A stretch of 64,000 nt of DNA from Lachnospiraceae bacterium AC2029 (GTDB lineage: Bacteria; Bacillota; Clostridia; Lachnospirales; Lachnospiraceae), in assembly GCA_000703065.1 (NCBI GenBank), contig JNLK01000001.1:434001-498000 (forward strand), written 5' to 3'. Positions within the stretch are counted from its first letter, which is position 1. Every line of letters starts with the position of its first letter. The notes under the pieces were generated by a model that saw only the letters and a program-made list of their open reading frames with translations, was not told the DNA's origin and did not search any database. A program made the position numbers and the translations under genes. This document shows positions 36,387 through 45,112 of the stretch, piece by piece.

Positions 36387-37826
36387 CTACCTGGTCTTCG
36401 GATCCGGATTGAGCGTTTCATGCATTTCCTTTTCCCACTCATCTTTACAGATACCGGCACTCTTCATAAGCAGAACAAGCGTCATGAATGCCGCTTTCTT
36501 TTTTGCCCTTACCTTCCCGGCTGCGCGCCCGAACCCGGAGACTCCACCACATGCACACTGGCAATACCAATCTTCTGATTCACTATATCTTTCAGCAAAC
36601 TCGTAAATCGGGCTATCGACATATTTTTTCTGATATAATTCCTGAAGCTGATTAATCGCGTCATCCAACTGAGGTTCTATTTTTGCATCGGAAAGCCTGA
36701 TCCAGAGACCGTTTTTCATCAAAAATCCATATGCTTTCGAAGCTGCTTTTTCCCGCGCCTTGCTTCTGCTTTCTCCGTCAGCTTCGATTTTCTGTTCTGT
36801 AGGTACACCACTATTATTCTCTGGAACCTTATAATACAATGTACAGTGATATCTGCTATATCCGGATTGATCCGTCGCCGTACCGAACAAATCATATTCC
36901 GGTGTCCGACCAAAATGTTTCTGATGCCATGCATTCAGCAGATCAAAATAAGTTGCTTTAAGTAGATCATCCGGATCCGACAACTGCAATGAAATCAAAC
37001 GATCTACGGCTTCCTCCAAAACATTCCAGTCCCAGCCGGAGTCAACGGCGACCGCACCAATCAATGCCTCCATCATATCTTCACGAGCAGATTCTGACGG
37101 TTCTTCGTCCGTCCCATATAGTATATATTTATCCAAACCAAGAACTGCAGCTCTTTCGCTTAAGTATTCCTTACATATGAAGTGATCCCGAATCCGGGTC
37201 ATCTCACCCTCGTTATGCTGACAGCGGAATGGTCCTTCCGGGCGGAACATATTATTCTCAGACAATTGACGGGATATCTCGCGAGTCACACACATATTTA
37301 ATACAGTATCACCGAAGAATTCCAGTTCCTCACTGCACCCTGTATCAAACTCTAACCCGAATGCTCTTCTCGTAAATGCCTGTCTTATCAAATTCTCATT
37401 TTCAAATTCATATCCAATGATCAACTGAATCTCAGACACCGGAGACGGCGTTGCTAATTTCAAATAATTAATATGTTCCGCAAGATCTTCCGACCAGCGG
37501 TCAAATTCAAAACCTTCATCATCCGGCGAATCCCGCCAATAGTCTTCTCCCATCTCCGGAGCAAATGATTCATCTGTATCCTCATCCCCAAAATCGTCGT
37601 ATTCTGGATTCAAGGTATAGTCCGGAAGTAATCTTCCCTGATCAACAAGTTCATCCATATACTTCTTGATTTCGAGCATTTCCGTCATATGGGAGTCATG
37701 AGAAAATAATTCTACATCTTCTGCTCCCCAGAATTTTTCACCATCTTTCATCGGTTCCGGCCAGATATCGTTCCACGGCCAGCGAGTTATCGTTCCAGCA
37801 TCCATCATTGTTTTCGTTTCAGACAT
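36387..37826 (-). CDS. RNase III-like protein with dsRNA-binding regions
   Basis: A 479-residue protein, about twice the length of housekeeping RNase III. After a 140-residue acidic N-terminal extension comes an RNase III domain: LIIGYEFENENLIRQAFTRR (residues about 147 to 166), the signature CSEELEFFGDTVLNMCVTRE near 180 (usual form ERLEFLGDAVL) and the second acidic motif REDMMEALIGAVAVDSGW near 260. The catalytic Asp/Glu positions look kept. A double-stranded RNA binding region follows (YFDLLNAWHQKHFGRTPEYD ... KAREKAASKAYGFLMK) and a second similar one at the end (AGKVRAKKKAAFMTLVLLMK). GGAGG lies before the ATG across a run of nine T. Palindromic repeats flank the gene. Confidence 0.88.
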   Translation of the reverse strand: MSETKTMMDAGTITRWPWNDIWPEPMKDGEKFWGAEDVELFSHDSHMTEMLEIKKYMDELVDQGRLLPDYTLNPEYDDFGDEDTDESFAPEMGEDYWRDSPDDEGFEFDRWSEDLAEHINYLKLATPSPVSEIQLIIGYEFENENLIRQAFTRRAFGLEFDTGCSEELEFFGDTVLNMCVTREISRQLSENNMFRPEGPFRCQHNEGEMTRIRDHFICKEYLSERAAVLGLDKYILYGTDEEPSESAREDMMEALIGAVAVDSGWDWNVLEEAVDRLISLQLSDPDDLLKATYFDLLNAWHQKHFGRTPEYDLFGTATDQSGYSRYHCTLYYKVPENNSGVPTEQKIEADGESRSKAREKAASKAYGFLMKNGLWIRLSDAKIEPQLDDAINQLQELYQKKYVDSPIYEFAERYSESEDWYCQCACGGVSGFGRAAGKVRAKKKAAFMTLVLLMKSAGICKDEWEKEMHETLNPDPKTR

Positions 37827-38157
37827 AAAAAAAAACCTCCATGTATTCTCCCCGGCGCGCCTGGCCGGTTATCATTACATGAAAGGCATGATTTCCGTTC
37901 ACTTGCTTCTCGCTACACGACAATAACACTACTGTAATTGAGGGAGGTCAAATTACACTACTGCCGTATTCTTGTCATATAGTTACGAGCATTGATCCCA
38001 TATCCATATTTGTCCCCTTGTGATTTCTCTGCCCAGAAGAACCGATGCGAAGTACAACGCCAACCCTTCTAACCAGGATAATACACAAAAAGTCAAATAC
38101 CTCATGCCATCCATGCAGCGCTTATTATAGGTGAGGCGGGAAATAATTGCAAGCATT

Positions 38158-38176
38158 TTTGTCCCGTCGGGACAAA
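38158..38176. repeat. Island palindrome, copy 4
   Basis: TTTGTCCCGTCGGGACAAA, identical to copy 1. Confidence 0.92.
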
Positions 38177-38202
38177 TTTTCATTTCCCATATTACGGGCT
38201 CC

Positions 38203-38219
38203 GTGCCCCGGCGGGGCAC
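38203..38219. repeat. Related GC-rich palindrome
   Basis: GTGCCCCGGCGGGGCAC, an 8+1+8 dyad with the same design as the island palindrome but different outer bases, 27 bases after copy 4. Confidence 0.75.
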
Positions 38220-38283
38220 AAACAATATCATCGTTTCAGAAATGTCCCGCCAGGTCCTTTTCCACCAGAGCCGCTCTTATATG

Positions 38284-38426
38284 ATTTTTTGTCCCGTCGG
38301 GACATATTATTGAGGAACGGTCCTTCGTCCCGAATCACTCTCGTAATTTTTTTGTCCCGACGGGGCAAATTTACGAGGACCGGTCCTTCGTCCCGATTCA
38401 CTCTCCACAGGATTATTTGTCCCGTT
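38284..38426. repeat. Tandem array of palindrome-bearing units, period about 63
   Basis: Two full units and the start of a third. Each begins with a T-run and the palindrome (38288-38306, 38351-38369, half-site at 38416-38424) and continues with GAGGAMCGGTCCTTCGTCCC and then GAWTCACTCTC. The second palindrome has compensating-like changes (CCGACGGGGC). A degenerate earlier unit is hinted at near 38240-38285. Confidence 0.85.
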
Positions 38427-38527
38427 TTCGACCTCGAAAAAACTGAGGTAAGAATTGCAAGCAACGTGCAGGTGGACCTGCACTGCCTGCTGGGGATTCC
38501 ATCCCCAAGTCCCCTGGTTTACCACAA

Positions 38528-39412
38528 CTAATATCTTACTCTACCATCAGCTACCGCTTTCAAGTGATCGCCATACGGGCTCTTTCCGTATGCCTTTGCA
38601 CTCTCCAACAGTTTCTCTTTATCAATCCACTTATTCACATACGCTATCTCTTCCGGAGCGCTGATTGTAATTCCCTGCCTGGATGAAAGTGTCTGAACAA
38701 ACTCTGCTGCTTCGAGAAGGCTGTTCATCGTTCCCGTATCTAGCCACGCAAATCCTCTTCCAAGAAGCTGTACATCCAATAACCCATCCTGTAAGTACAT
38801 CTCATTCAGAGTAGTTATTTCCAACTCGCCTCTGGCAGATGGCTTTACCTGATTTGCTCTCTTGCACACATCTCCCGGATAAAAATACAACCCAGTCACT
38901 GCATAATTACTCTTCGGTTCTGCCGGTTTTTCTTCAATGCTAGTTGCATGTCCATCTTCATCAAAGGCAACAACACCAAACCGTTCCGGATCTGTTACAT
39001 AGTATCCAAATACAGTAGCCCGCCCATTTTCTGCATTGGCAGCTGCGGAACGAAGAATCCGACCAAAACCATTACCATAGAAGATATTATCACCAAGGAT
39101 CATGGCTCCAGCTTCACCAGCTAGGAATTCTTCTCCCAGAATAAATGCCTGTGCCAATCCATCCGGTGATGGCTGTACCTTATATGACAGATGAATCCCA
39201 AACTGAGATCCATCACCTAACAAAGCCTCGAATCTCGGAGTATCATCAGGTGTTGAAATAACAAGAATATCCTGAATCCCTGCCAACATTAATGTCGACA
39301 ACGGATAATAAATCATGGGTTTATCATAAATCGGTAACAATTGCTTCGATGTCACTTTTGTCAACGGATAGAGCCGAGTCCCGGATCCACCAGCAAGTAT
39401 AATACCTTTCAT
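38528..39412 (-). CDS. rmlA: Glucose-1-phosphate thymidylyltransferase (second copy)
   Basis: A 294-residue RmlA, first enzyme of dTDP-L-rhamnose synthesis. [52 protein letters not shown] and [13 protein letters not shown] are intact. GGAG (39421-39424) overlapping the DUF4062 stop is nine bases before ATG 39412, which is preferred to the ATG three codons upstream. It is the last gene of the rml operon, beside the island. It differs clearly from the copy at 5 kb, so the two were probably acquired with their own loci. Confidence 0.96.
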   Translation of the reverse strand: MKGIILAGGSGTRLYPLTKVTSKQLLPIYDKPMIYYPLSTLMLAGIQDILVISTPDDTPRFEALLGDGSQFGIHLSYKVQPSPDGLAQAFILGEEFLAGEAGAMILGDNIFYGNGFGRILRSAAANAENGRATVFGYYVTDPERFGVVAFDEDGHATSIEEKPAEPKSNYAVTGLYFYPGDVCKRANQVKPSARGELEITTLNEMYLQDGLLDVQLLGRGFAWLDTGTMNSLLEAAEFVQTLSSRQGITISAPEEIAYVNKWIDKEKLLESAKAYGKSPYGDHLKAVADGRVRY

Positions 39413-39417
39413 ATTTG

Positions 39418-40290
39418 TCATCTCCTATATTGCGGATCATCATAGTATTCCGAAGGCGCACGCTTTGTATCAATTTCAGGATACTTCTTCTGTATTTCCT
39501 TCGCCCTCACCATTCCTTCTGATGTTATTGAATACACATGCTCATCATCGACCAATCTGATAAGCCCATTTGTCTTCAAACCATCTACTGCACCATTCCA
39601 ACGAATAATGCTTCTAACACTTTGATCCAAGACAAAATTATAAACTCCCGTCACTATCGAACAAACTCTCTTCTTAGCAAGGTGTTGCTTTAACTCCCCA
39701 TTTTTACTAGCTGAAATGTACAATAAAAGAATCTCTTCATCAAATGATATTTTCCCTTCTTCAAGGGCAGGCTCATCATGTTCCACTGCATGTTGTCTAA
39801 TCCACCCTGGTCTTGGTTTTTTTGCCATCTCCTTATTAAGAGAAATGGCTACTTTAGTAGCTAATTGATCAGGTGTTTGCCAATAATCAACCGTTCTTCC
39901 AGTTTCTAACTCAGCCTTAAATATACTCAATTTTTCTTTTCGTTTATAATCTGTCTCCTTAAACGTTTTTGCTGTTTTAGCTGTTTCATCAATGATAAAT
40001 GCCAAAACAGGTATTCCTTTTTTCATCGCATAACGGAATTCTTTCTGTGTATAACTAATTGTATCTCCAGGAACTATTGTTCCCAAACACCTTCCCATTA
40101 TCACCACATAATAATCAGAAGTATCAATGGTATCACATATTATTTTCCATTGTTCATCGTTACTTGCTCCAAACAATTCCATTCCAACAGGAAAATGGCC
40201 CATTTCCAAAATAGCTTTTGACACTTTTTCACGAGCAAGCTTTAAATCTCTATATGTCGACGAAATAAAAATTTGATACTTTTTATCCAT
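39418..40290 (-). CDS. DUF4062 protein with C-terminal winged helix
   Basis: A 290-residue soluble protein. The N-terminal 150 residues match DUF4062, a TIR-like fold: [57 protein letters not shown] and [20 protein letters not shown]. The domain usually heads multidomain proteins with NTPase or repeat modules; here it is joined only to a helical C-terminus that looks like a winged helix ([20 protein letters not shown]). AGGAG lies seven bases before the ATG. It lies between rmlC and rmlA in one operon, where no rhamnose enzyme is missing, so its presence is unexplained. A defence, signalling or regulatory role is possible. Confidence 0.88.
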   Translation of the reverse strand: MDKKYQIFISSTYRDLKLAREKVSKAILEMGHFPVGMELFGASNDEQWKIICDTIDTSDYYVVIMGRCLGTIVPGDTISYTQKEFRYAMKKGIPVLAFIIDETAKTAKTFKETDYKRKEKLSIFKAELETGRTVDYWQTPDQLATKVAISLNKEMAKKPRPGWIRQHAVEHDEPALEEGKISFDEEILLLYISASKNGELKQHLAKKRVCSIVTGVYNFVLDQSVRSIIRWNGAVDGLKTNGLIRLVDDEHVYSITSEGMVRAKEIQKKYPEIDTKRAPSEYYDDPQYRR

Positions 40291-40300
40291 CCATTTGCTC

Positions 40301-40909
40301 CTAAAATGAAAATGTATCCTTCAGCCCTAACCACTTCTGGTCTTTGTCAGATAGATTCAGTGGCGTCCCGTCAGAAAGTGTATATCCGGATGCATCTGCA
40401 CTCCCGCGATAAGCTCCAACCAGTTCTGGCCACTCAATTCCTATTTCAGGATCATTCCAAGCCATTCCGCCTTCATCATTTGGATGATAGAAATCATCAC
40501 ACTTATAACAGAATTCGGCGATATCGGATAACACAAGAAATCCATGTGCAAAACCACGAGGGATCAGGAACTGTTTCTTGTTTTCCTCCGTAAGCAACTC
40601 CCCATGATACTTCCCATATGTAGGAGATTCCTTCCGTAGATCCACAGCAACATCATATACGGAACCCTTGATTACACGAACAAGTTTAGTCTGAGGAAAC
40701 TGCTTCTGAAAATGAAGGCCACGCAAAACTCCTTTGGTTGAGCATGATTGATTGTCCTGAACAAATGTAATATCAATCCCCGCTTCTTTCATGTCATTTT
40801 CATTATATGTTTCCATAAAGTAGCCTCGATTATCCCCATGAACCGCCGGAGTAATCACACACAGTCCTTCAATTCCATCCATATTCTTTTCAACGGTAAT
40901 CTGTCCCAT
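40301..40909 (-). CDS. rmlC: dTDP-4-dehydrorhamnose 3,5-epimerase
   Basis: A 202-residue cupin-fold epimerase, third step of dTDP-L-rhamnose synthesis. PAVHGDNRGYFMETYNENDM, FVQDNQSCSTKGVLRGLHFQ (catalytic His), VRVIKGSVYDVAVDLRKESP and FAHGFLVLSDIAEFCYKCDD are present. The start overlaps the rmlD stop as TAATG, with GGAGG ten bases upstream; the longer frame is not supported by a ribosome binding site. The C-terminus is about 20 residues longer than in the shortest RmlC proteins. Confidence 0.96.
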   Translation of the reverse strand: MGQITVEKNMDGIEGLCVITPAVHGDNRGYFMETYNENDMKEAGIDITFVQDNQSCSTKGVLRGLHFQKQFPQTKLVRVIKGSVYDVAVDLRKESPTYGKYHGELLTEENKKQFLIPRGFAHGFLVLSDIAEFCYKCDDFYHPNDEGGMAWNDPEIGIEWPELVGAYRGSADASGYTLSDGTPLNLSDKDQKWLGLKDTFSF

Positions 40910-41829
40910 TACAACTGCGCCTCCTTCAGGTATCTGCTTACTGCATCTTGCCAAGTCGGGAGAGGTTTAAATCCTGCCTCAACTAGTTTTCGCTTATCTA
41001 ATCTGGAATTATACGGTCTTGCTGCTTTACTAAGCCCATACTCAATCGTCGAAACCGGTATCACTTTCGTATCCAAACCGTACTGCTTGTAAAACTCGCA
41101 ACAGAAATCATACCAACTGATATATCCACCAGGTTCTGACTCTGAATTAGTTGCATGATAATATCCATACTTCTCTGTCTGTATCATGTCAACCAATAGT
41201 CTTGCAAGATCATATGTATAAGTAGGGGTCCCGATCTGATCATTAACCACTCTAACTGTATCGTGTGTTTTTCCAACATTAATCATGGTCTTGATAAAGT
41301 TATTTCCATTCAAACCAAACACCCATGCGATACGAACGATGAAGAATTTCTCCATCAACTCAGCGATTGCCAGTTCTCCATCCAGCTTGCTTTGGCCATA
41401 TACACTAATAGGTGCATAACACTTATCATCCGGTTCCCAAGGTTTTTCTCCCTGTCCATCGAAAACATAATCCGTTGAAAGATAAAGAAGTTTTGCATCC
41501 AATAACTTCGCTACGGAAGCAATAGTTCTAGTACCTCCTGCATTGATAGCATGAACCTTTGCCTGATTCTCCACATCTTCCGCAGCATCCACCGCAGTCC
41601 ATGCAGCACAGTGAATAATAGCATCCGGATTAACCTCAGTTAATATCCGAGATACACAATCTGCATCAGTGATATCCATTGAGAAATATGACATAGCTGA
41701 GATATCCGATGCCAGTCCAGCATATTCTTCTGTGATATCTGAACCAATTGCTTCGATTCCTTGTTTATTCAATTCATTTATTACGTCGTGGCCTAACTGC
41801 CCATTAACACCAGTCACAAAGACTTTCAT
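40909..41829 (-). CDS. rmlD: dTDP-4-dehydrorhamnose reductase
   Basis: A 306-residue short-chain dehydrogenase that makes dTDP-L-rhamnose. It begins KVFVTGVNGQLGHDVINELN (NAD(P) loop), has LLYLSTDYVFDGQGEKPWEP near residue 125, the catalytic YGQSKLDGELA and FIVRIAWVFGLNGNNFIKTM. GGAGG six bases before ATG 41829 decides the start over one nine codons earlier. It follows rmlB by 41 bases and overlaps rmlC by one base. Confidence 0.96.
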   Translation of the reverse strand: MKVFVTGVNGQLGHDVINELNKQGIEAIGSDITEEYAGLASDISAMSYFSMDITDADCVSRILTEVNPDAIIHCAAWTAVDAAEDVENQAKVHAINAGGTRTIASVAKLLDAKLLYLSTDYVFDGQGEKPWEPDDKCYAPISVYGQSKLDGELAIAELMEKFFIVRIAWVFGLNGNNFIKTMINVGKTHDTVRVVNDQIGTPTYTYDLARLLVDMIQTEKYGYYHATNSESEPGGYISWYDFCCEFYKQYGLDTKVIPVSTIEYGLSKAARPYNSRLDKRKLVEAGFKPLPTWQDAVSRYLKEAQL

Positions 41830-41870
41830 TCGTTGCCTCCACATGCACCCAATCATAAATAATGGTAATC

Positions 41871-42920
41871 CTATCGATTTGAATACATTTTCTCATAGTA
41901 GTTCTGATACTCACCAGAAATAATCTCTTCCCACCAATCCTTATTATCAAGATACCACTGAATCGTCTTCTTAACTCCATCTGCAAACTTCGTCTCCGGA
42001 AGCCAGCCCAGTTCATCATGAATCTTCGTCGGATCAATAGCATAACGCAGGTCATGACCCTTGCGGTCTGTAACATAAGTAATCAGGTCTTCACTCTTAC
42101 CGAGTTCCTTAATGATTAGCTTCACAATGTCGATGTTGGCCATCTCATTGTGGCCACCAACATTGTACACTTCGCCGATACGACCCTTATGGATGATCAA
42201 ATCAATGGCCTTGCAATGATCCTCTACATAGAGCCAGTCACGAACATTCTTGCCCTCTCCATAAACCGGAAGAGGCTTGTCAGCAAGACAGTTTGCAATC
42301 ATCAGCGGTATCAACTTCTCCGGGAAATGATACGGCCCATAGTTATTGGAGCATCTGGAAATAGTCACCGGCAGGCCATAAGTCCTGTAATACGCCATAA
42401 CCAACAGATCCGCTCCGGCCTTGGAGCTGGAATAAGGCGAGCTGGTATGGATCGGCGTCTCCTCCGTAAAGAACATATCCGGCCGATCCAACGGCAGGTC
42501 ACCATACACCTCATCCGTCGAAACCTGATGATAACGGATATTGCCGTACTTCCGGCAGACATCCATCATAACCTGGGTGCCAATGATATTTGTCTCCAGG
42601 AAAATGCCCGGATTCTCGATGGAACGGTCCACGTGAGACTCCGCAGCGAAGTTCACAACAATGTCCGGATTCTCCACCTCAAACACCTTCTCCACTGCTT
42701 CACGGTCACAGATATCCACCTTGCAGAAGCGGAATCGTGTAGCCTTCGCTACATCATAGTCCGGGTTCTTCTCATCCAAGAGTGGTGCAAGCGTAGAAAG
42801 ATTGCCTGCATAGGTCAGTTTGTCAATGCAGACGATCCTGTAATCCGGATGCGCGTTCAGCATATGATACACAAAGTTACTTCCGATAAAGCCAGCACCG
42901 CCGGTAACAATGATTGTCAT
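41871..42920 (-). CDS. rmlB: dTDP-glucose 4,6-dehydratase
   Basis: A full 349-residue RmlB. TIIVTGGAGFIGSNFVYHML binds NAD, FAAESHVDRSIENPGIFLET and HQVSTDEVYGDLPLDRPDMF carry the active-site Thr-Asp-Glu, and YSSSKAGADLLVMAYYRTYG the Tyr-Lys pair; RCSNNYGPYHFPEKLIPLMI is also intact. GGAGAG lies eight bases before the ATG. It supplies dTDP-4-keto-6-deoxyglucose for rhamnose and may also serve region A, whose own rmlB is broken. Confidence 0.97.
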   Translation of the reverse strand: MTIIVTGGAGFIGSNFVYHMLNAHPDYRIVCIDKLTYAGNLSTLAPLLDEKNPDYDVAKATRFRFCKVDICDREAVEKVFEVENPDIVVNFAAESHVDRSIENPGIFLETNIIGTQVMMDVCRKYGNIRYHQVSTDEVYGDLPLDRPDMFFTEETPIHTSSPYSSSKAGADLLVMAYYRTYGLPVTISRCSNNYGPYHFPEKLIPLMIANCLADKPLPVYGEGKNVRDWLYVEDHCKAIDLIIHKGRIGEVYNVGGHNEMANIDIVKLIIKELGKSEDLITYVTDRKGHDLRYAIDPTKIHDELGWLPETKFADGVKKTIQWYLDNKDWWEEIISGEYQNYYEKMYSNR

Positions 42921-43000
42921 TTGTCTTTCTCTCCTGTTCTTCGCATTTTATTCTGTCTGTCAAATGAAATGTGCCTATGGAAACCATCTATAGCATTTTC

Positions 43001-43879
43001 TCAAATCCCAACATTGATGGTATATTCTGCCTTGAAACAATCCCCATCGGTTATCATACACTCATAATCCCTCTCATTAAGATCACCATCATATTCCTCA
43101 GCATCACATCTCCCATACCACGGCTCGATACATACAAATGGAGCATTCTTATGTGGCGGGGACCAGATACCAACCACCGGAGCATCGAAAGACAGTGAAA
43201 CCAACATATTACGATCCTCATTCAAAAGATCAACCCGACCAAGTTGACACTCTTCCATTACCAAAGCATCTCCATCAAAAAGTGATTCCGTCAAAGGAAG
43301 ATATCCATCCTTAATCAGGATTTCATCAAATTGATAGCTCACGCATCCGTCCTTACCAAAGACTCGGTTCTCGAGTTTCTTCAAAGGCTTGCCTTTCTGA
43401 TTAAACAGGCGCAACGAATGCCCCTGAAACGATGGTATAGCAAATGCCGGATGTGCACCTATTGAGAACCACAGTTCTTTCTCCGACGGATTATTCACTT
43501 CCCACATAACACGAAGTATTGATTCCTCCAACCGATAACCTATCCGCAGGACAAAGCGAAACGGATATACTGTCAAGGTATCCTCTGACTCCGTCAATCG
43601 GAACCAAATCTCCGTATTGGTCTGAGATTCCATAGTAAAGTCCATATCTCTGGCGAACCCATGTTGCCCGATAGTATAGGTTTTTCCATCATAACGATAG
43701 GTTTTATTCTTCACAGTACCAACGAAGGGAAATAGCACCGGTGATGTACGTCCCCAATATACCGGATCTCCGCACCACATCATCTCTCGCCCATCGGCTT
43801 TACGGATCAGACTCTTCACCTCAGCACCGTGCATGTCAATTCCGCACTTCAGATAATCATTCTCTATTGTGTATATCAT
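43001..43879 (-). CDS. Aldose 1-epimerase-like protein (GalM/LacX family)
   Basis: A 292-residue beta-sandwich protein of the galactose mutarotase superfamily. IYTIENDYLKCGIDMHGAEV, GDPVYWGRTSPVLFPFVGTV, YTIGQHGFARDMDF (catalytic His of the family) and WFSIGAHPAFAIP (second His) are visible, with CIEPWYGRCDAEEY near the end. It probably interconverts anomers of a sugar or sugar phosphate. AGGAGG lies eight bases before ATG 43879, so the frame's earlier ATG was not used. It sits just upstream of rmlB in the transcription order. Confidence 0.9.
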   Translation of the reverse strand: MIYTIENDYLKCGIDMHGAEVKSLIRKADGREMMWCGDPVYWGRTSPVLFPFVGTVKNKTYRYDGKTYTIGQHGFARDMDFTMESQTNTEIWFRLTESEDTLTVYPFRFVLRIGYRLEESILRVMWEVNNPSEKELWFSIGAHPAFAIPSFQGHSLRLFNQKGKPLKKLENRVFGKDGCVSYQFDEILIKDGYLPLTESLFDGDALVMEECQLGRVDLLNEDRNMLVSLSFDAPVVGIWSPPHKNAPFVCIEPWYGRCDAEEYDGDLNERDYECMITDGDCFKAEYTINVGI

Positions 43880-44059
43880 TCCAAAAACCTCCTGGTGAAA
43901 ACTCAAGAATATTTAATTCACAAGTCTCTATCAAAATAACCCGAGAAATTCCAACACTGATATTTAACACGGATTTCTAACTGAGTTTTTTATCTGCTTA
44001 CAATATTATCTTTGCATCATCTGGTTTTCTGTCATCATCGAAAACATCAATGACAGTCT

Positions 44060-45079
44060 TTACCAATATGCACCGTTTTCCACTAAGCGATAACCTTCCG
44101 GTTTTTCATTTTGACTTGGACGAACCCAATACTTATTTAGAATACCAAGTTTTTTTAAATAAGTTTCATACCTTTCTCCATATATACCAAATAACACCTG
44201 CAGTGACCCACAAAGTGTCATTGCTTTTTTTCCTTGCCTTTTTGCATGTGCTGCCAAGTCGAAAGCATATGCGCCGCAACCTAATAGGGCAATTTCGTAT
44301 TGGACTTGATCCATCTTTTTTTTCATTATATTCAGCGCATCAAACCAACTGTTTATTTCCTTGTATGGGTTATTTCCACCAATGGTATTATATGCCTTTA
44401 TTGTTACCAAATCAAACTGCGGCAAAATTTCAGTTTCCGGGAAGATTTTGTCTCTTTTCTCATAATACTGTTGTTCTATAGTATCTGTAAACGGGGAGAT
44501 AACGAGCACTTTCTTCCCTTTTAGCGCAGCACTCCAAGGATTAATAAATCGATATGGCATATACATTTCAGAGTAGAATACTCGTGGCACTCCATTTAGA
44601 TACTCACATACATACTTTTCCATCTCCTGCCACGTAAATAATAAATCAACTTCTTTTAGATCTTTTTCTACAATTTCACCCCATTTTTGCAGATTATTTA
44701 TTGTCGCAGGAAAAAAGCCTGATAAGCAAGACATAGAATGAAGCGTTCTTGCCTCGAACCAATTTGGCATACATTCATTTCTTTTATATTTTCTTTTATC
44801 ATATGAAAAAGTATCTACAAGTCTATTATTCACTTGCAGCCAATTAGAAAATGCCTTCAGCTCCGTCGCTCCAAACCGTGCCATCATGCAAGGTTTGTCA
44901 TCTAGTATATGTTTTTTTATTATTTCCTGTCCATCTGAGAAATCATTCTCCCTTATCGAATGATTGGAATACTGACCACTTCTTCTTGATCCCGGGTGCA
45001 CTCTACAGTACAATTCTTTTTCTGATTCCATTATCATCTGCTTAATGGTCAGTTGACTAAACAATTCCTTAGCCGTCAA
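44060..45079 (-). CDS. Putative GT-D fold glycosyltransferase (paralog of the 54.3 kb gene)
   Basis: About 339 residues, no membrane segment. CMMARFGATELKAFSNWLQV near residue 65 resembles the RxGDGE-type loop of GT-D (DUF1792-like) glycosyltransferases; other marks are WSAALKGKKVLVISPFTDTI, ALLGCGAYAFDLAAHAKRQG and LFGIYGERYETYLKK, ending YWVRPSQNEKPEGYRLVENG. These are shared with the product encoded near 54 to 55 kb. The start is TTG: GGGGAGG (45086-45092) lies six bases before it. The GT-D assignment is by motif only. Confidence 0.62.
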   Translation of the reverse strand: MTAKELFSQLTIKQMIMESEKELYCRVHPGSRRSGQYSNHSIRENDFSDGQEIIKKHILDDKPCMMARFGATELKAFSNWLQVNNRLVDTFSYDKRKYKRNECMPNWFEARTLHSMSCLSGFFPATINNLQKWGEIVEKDLKEVDLLFTWQEMEKYVCEYLNGVPRVFYSEMYMPYRFINPWSAALKGKKVLVISPFTDTIEQQYYEKRDKIFPETEILPQFDLVTIKAYNTIGGNNPYKEINSWFDALNIMKKKMDQVQYEIALLGCGAYAFDLAAHAKRQGKKAMTLCGSLQVLFGIYGERYETYLKKLGILNKYWVRPSQNEKPEGYRLVENGAYW

Positions 45080-45112
45080 AATACACCTCCCCAAGCCAAG
45101 CAAAATCTCCAA

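Larger units (their letters stand above)
37827..38527. other. Long non-coding region with repeats at the right edge of the island
   Basis: About 700 bases between rmlA and the RNase III-like gene. Nearest the latter are its ribosome binding site, a GGCGCGCC-containing stretch and two direct copies of CAGTAGTGTWATT (37920-37965, minus strand), perhaps a promoter region. From 38158 to 38430 lie the palindrome copies and tandem array (entered separately). Two more stems, GTGCAGGT/ACCTGCAC (38466-38483) and TGGGGAT/ATCCCCA (38491-38507), lie just after the rmlA stop and may end that transcript or mark the island edge. No convincing protein gene is present. Confidence 0.65.

Noticed and set aside
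34870-38430. CRISPR array formed by the repeated palindromes
   Set aside because: Copies are irregularly spaced across 3.5 kb, the tandem part repeats its 'spacer' too, and no cas gene is present.
24180-38480. Exact attachment sites of the island
   Set aside because: The only shared sequence seen at both edges is AATTGCAA, too short to be convincing; borders are left undefined.
38228-38525. Overlapping open frames over the tandem array
   Set aside because: The open frames in several phases result from the 63-base period, a multiple of three, not from coding.
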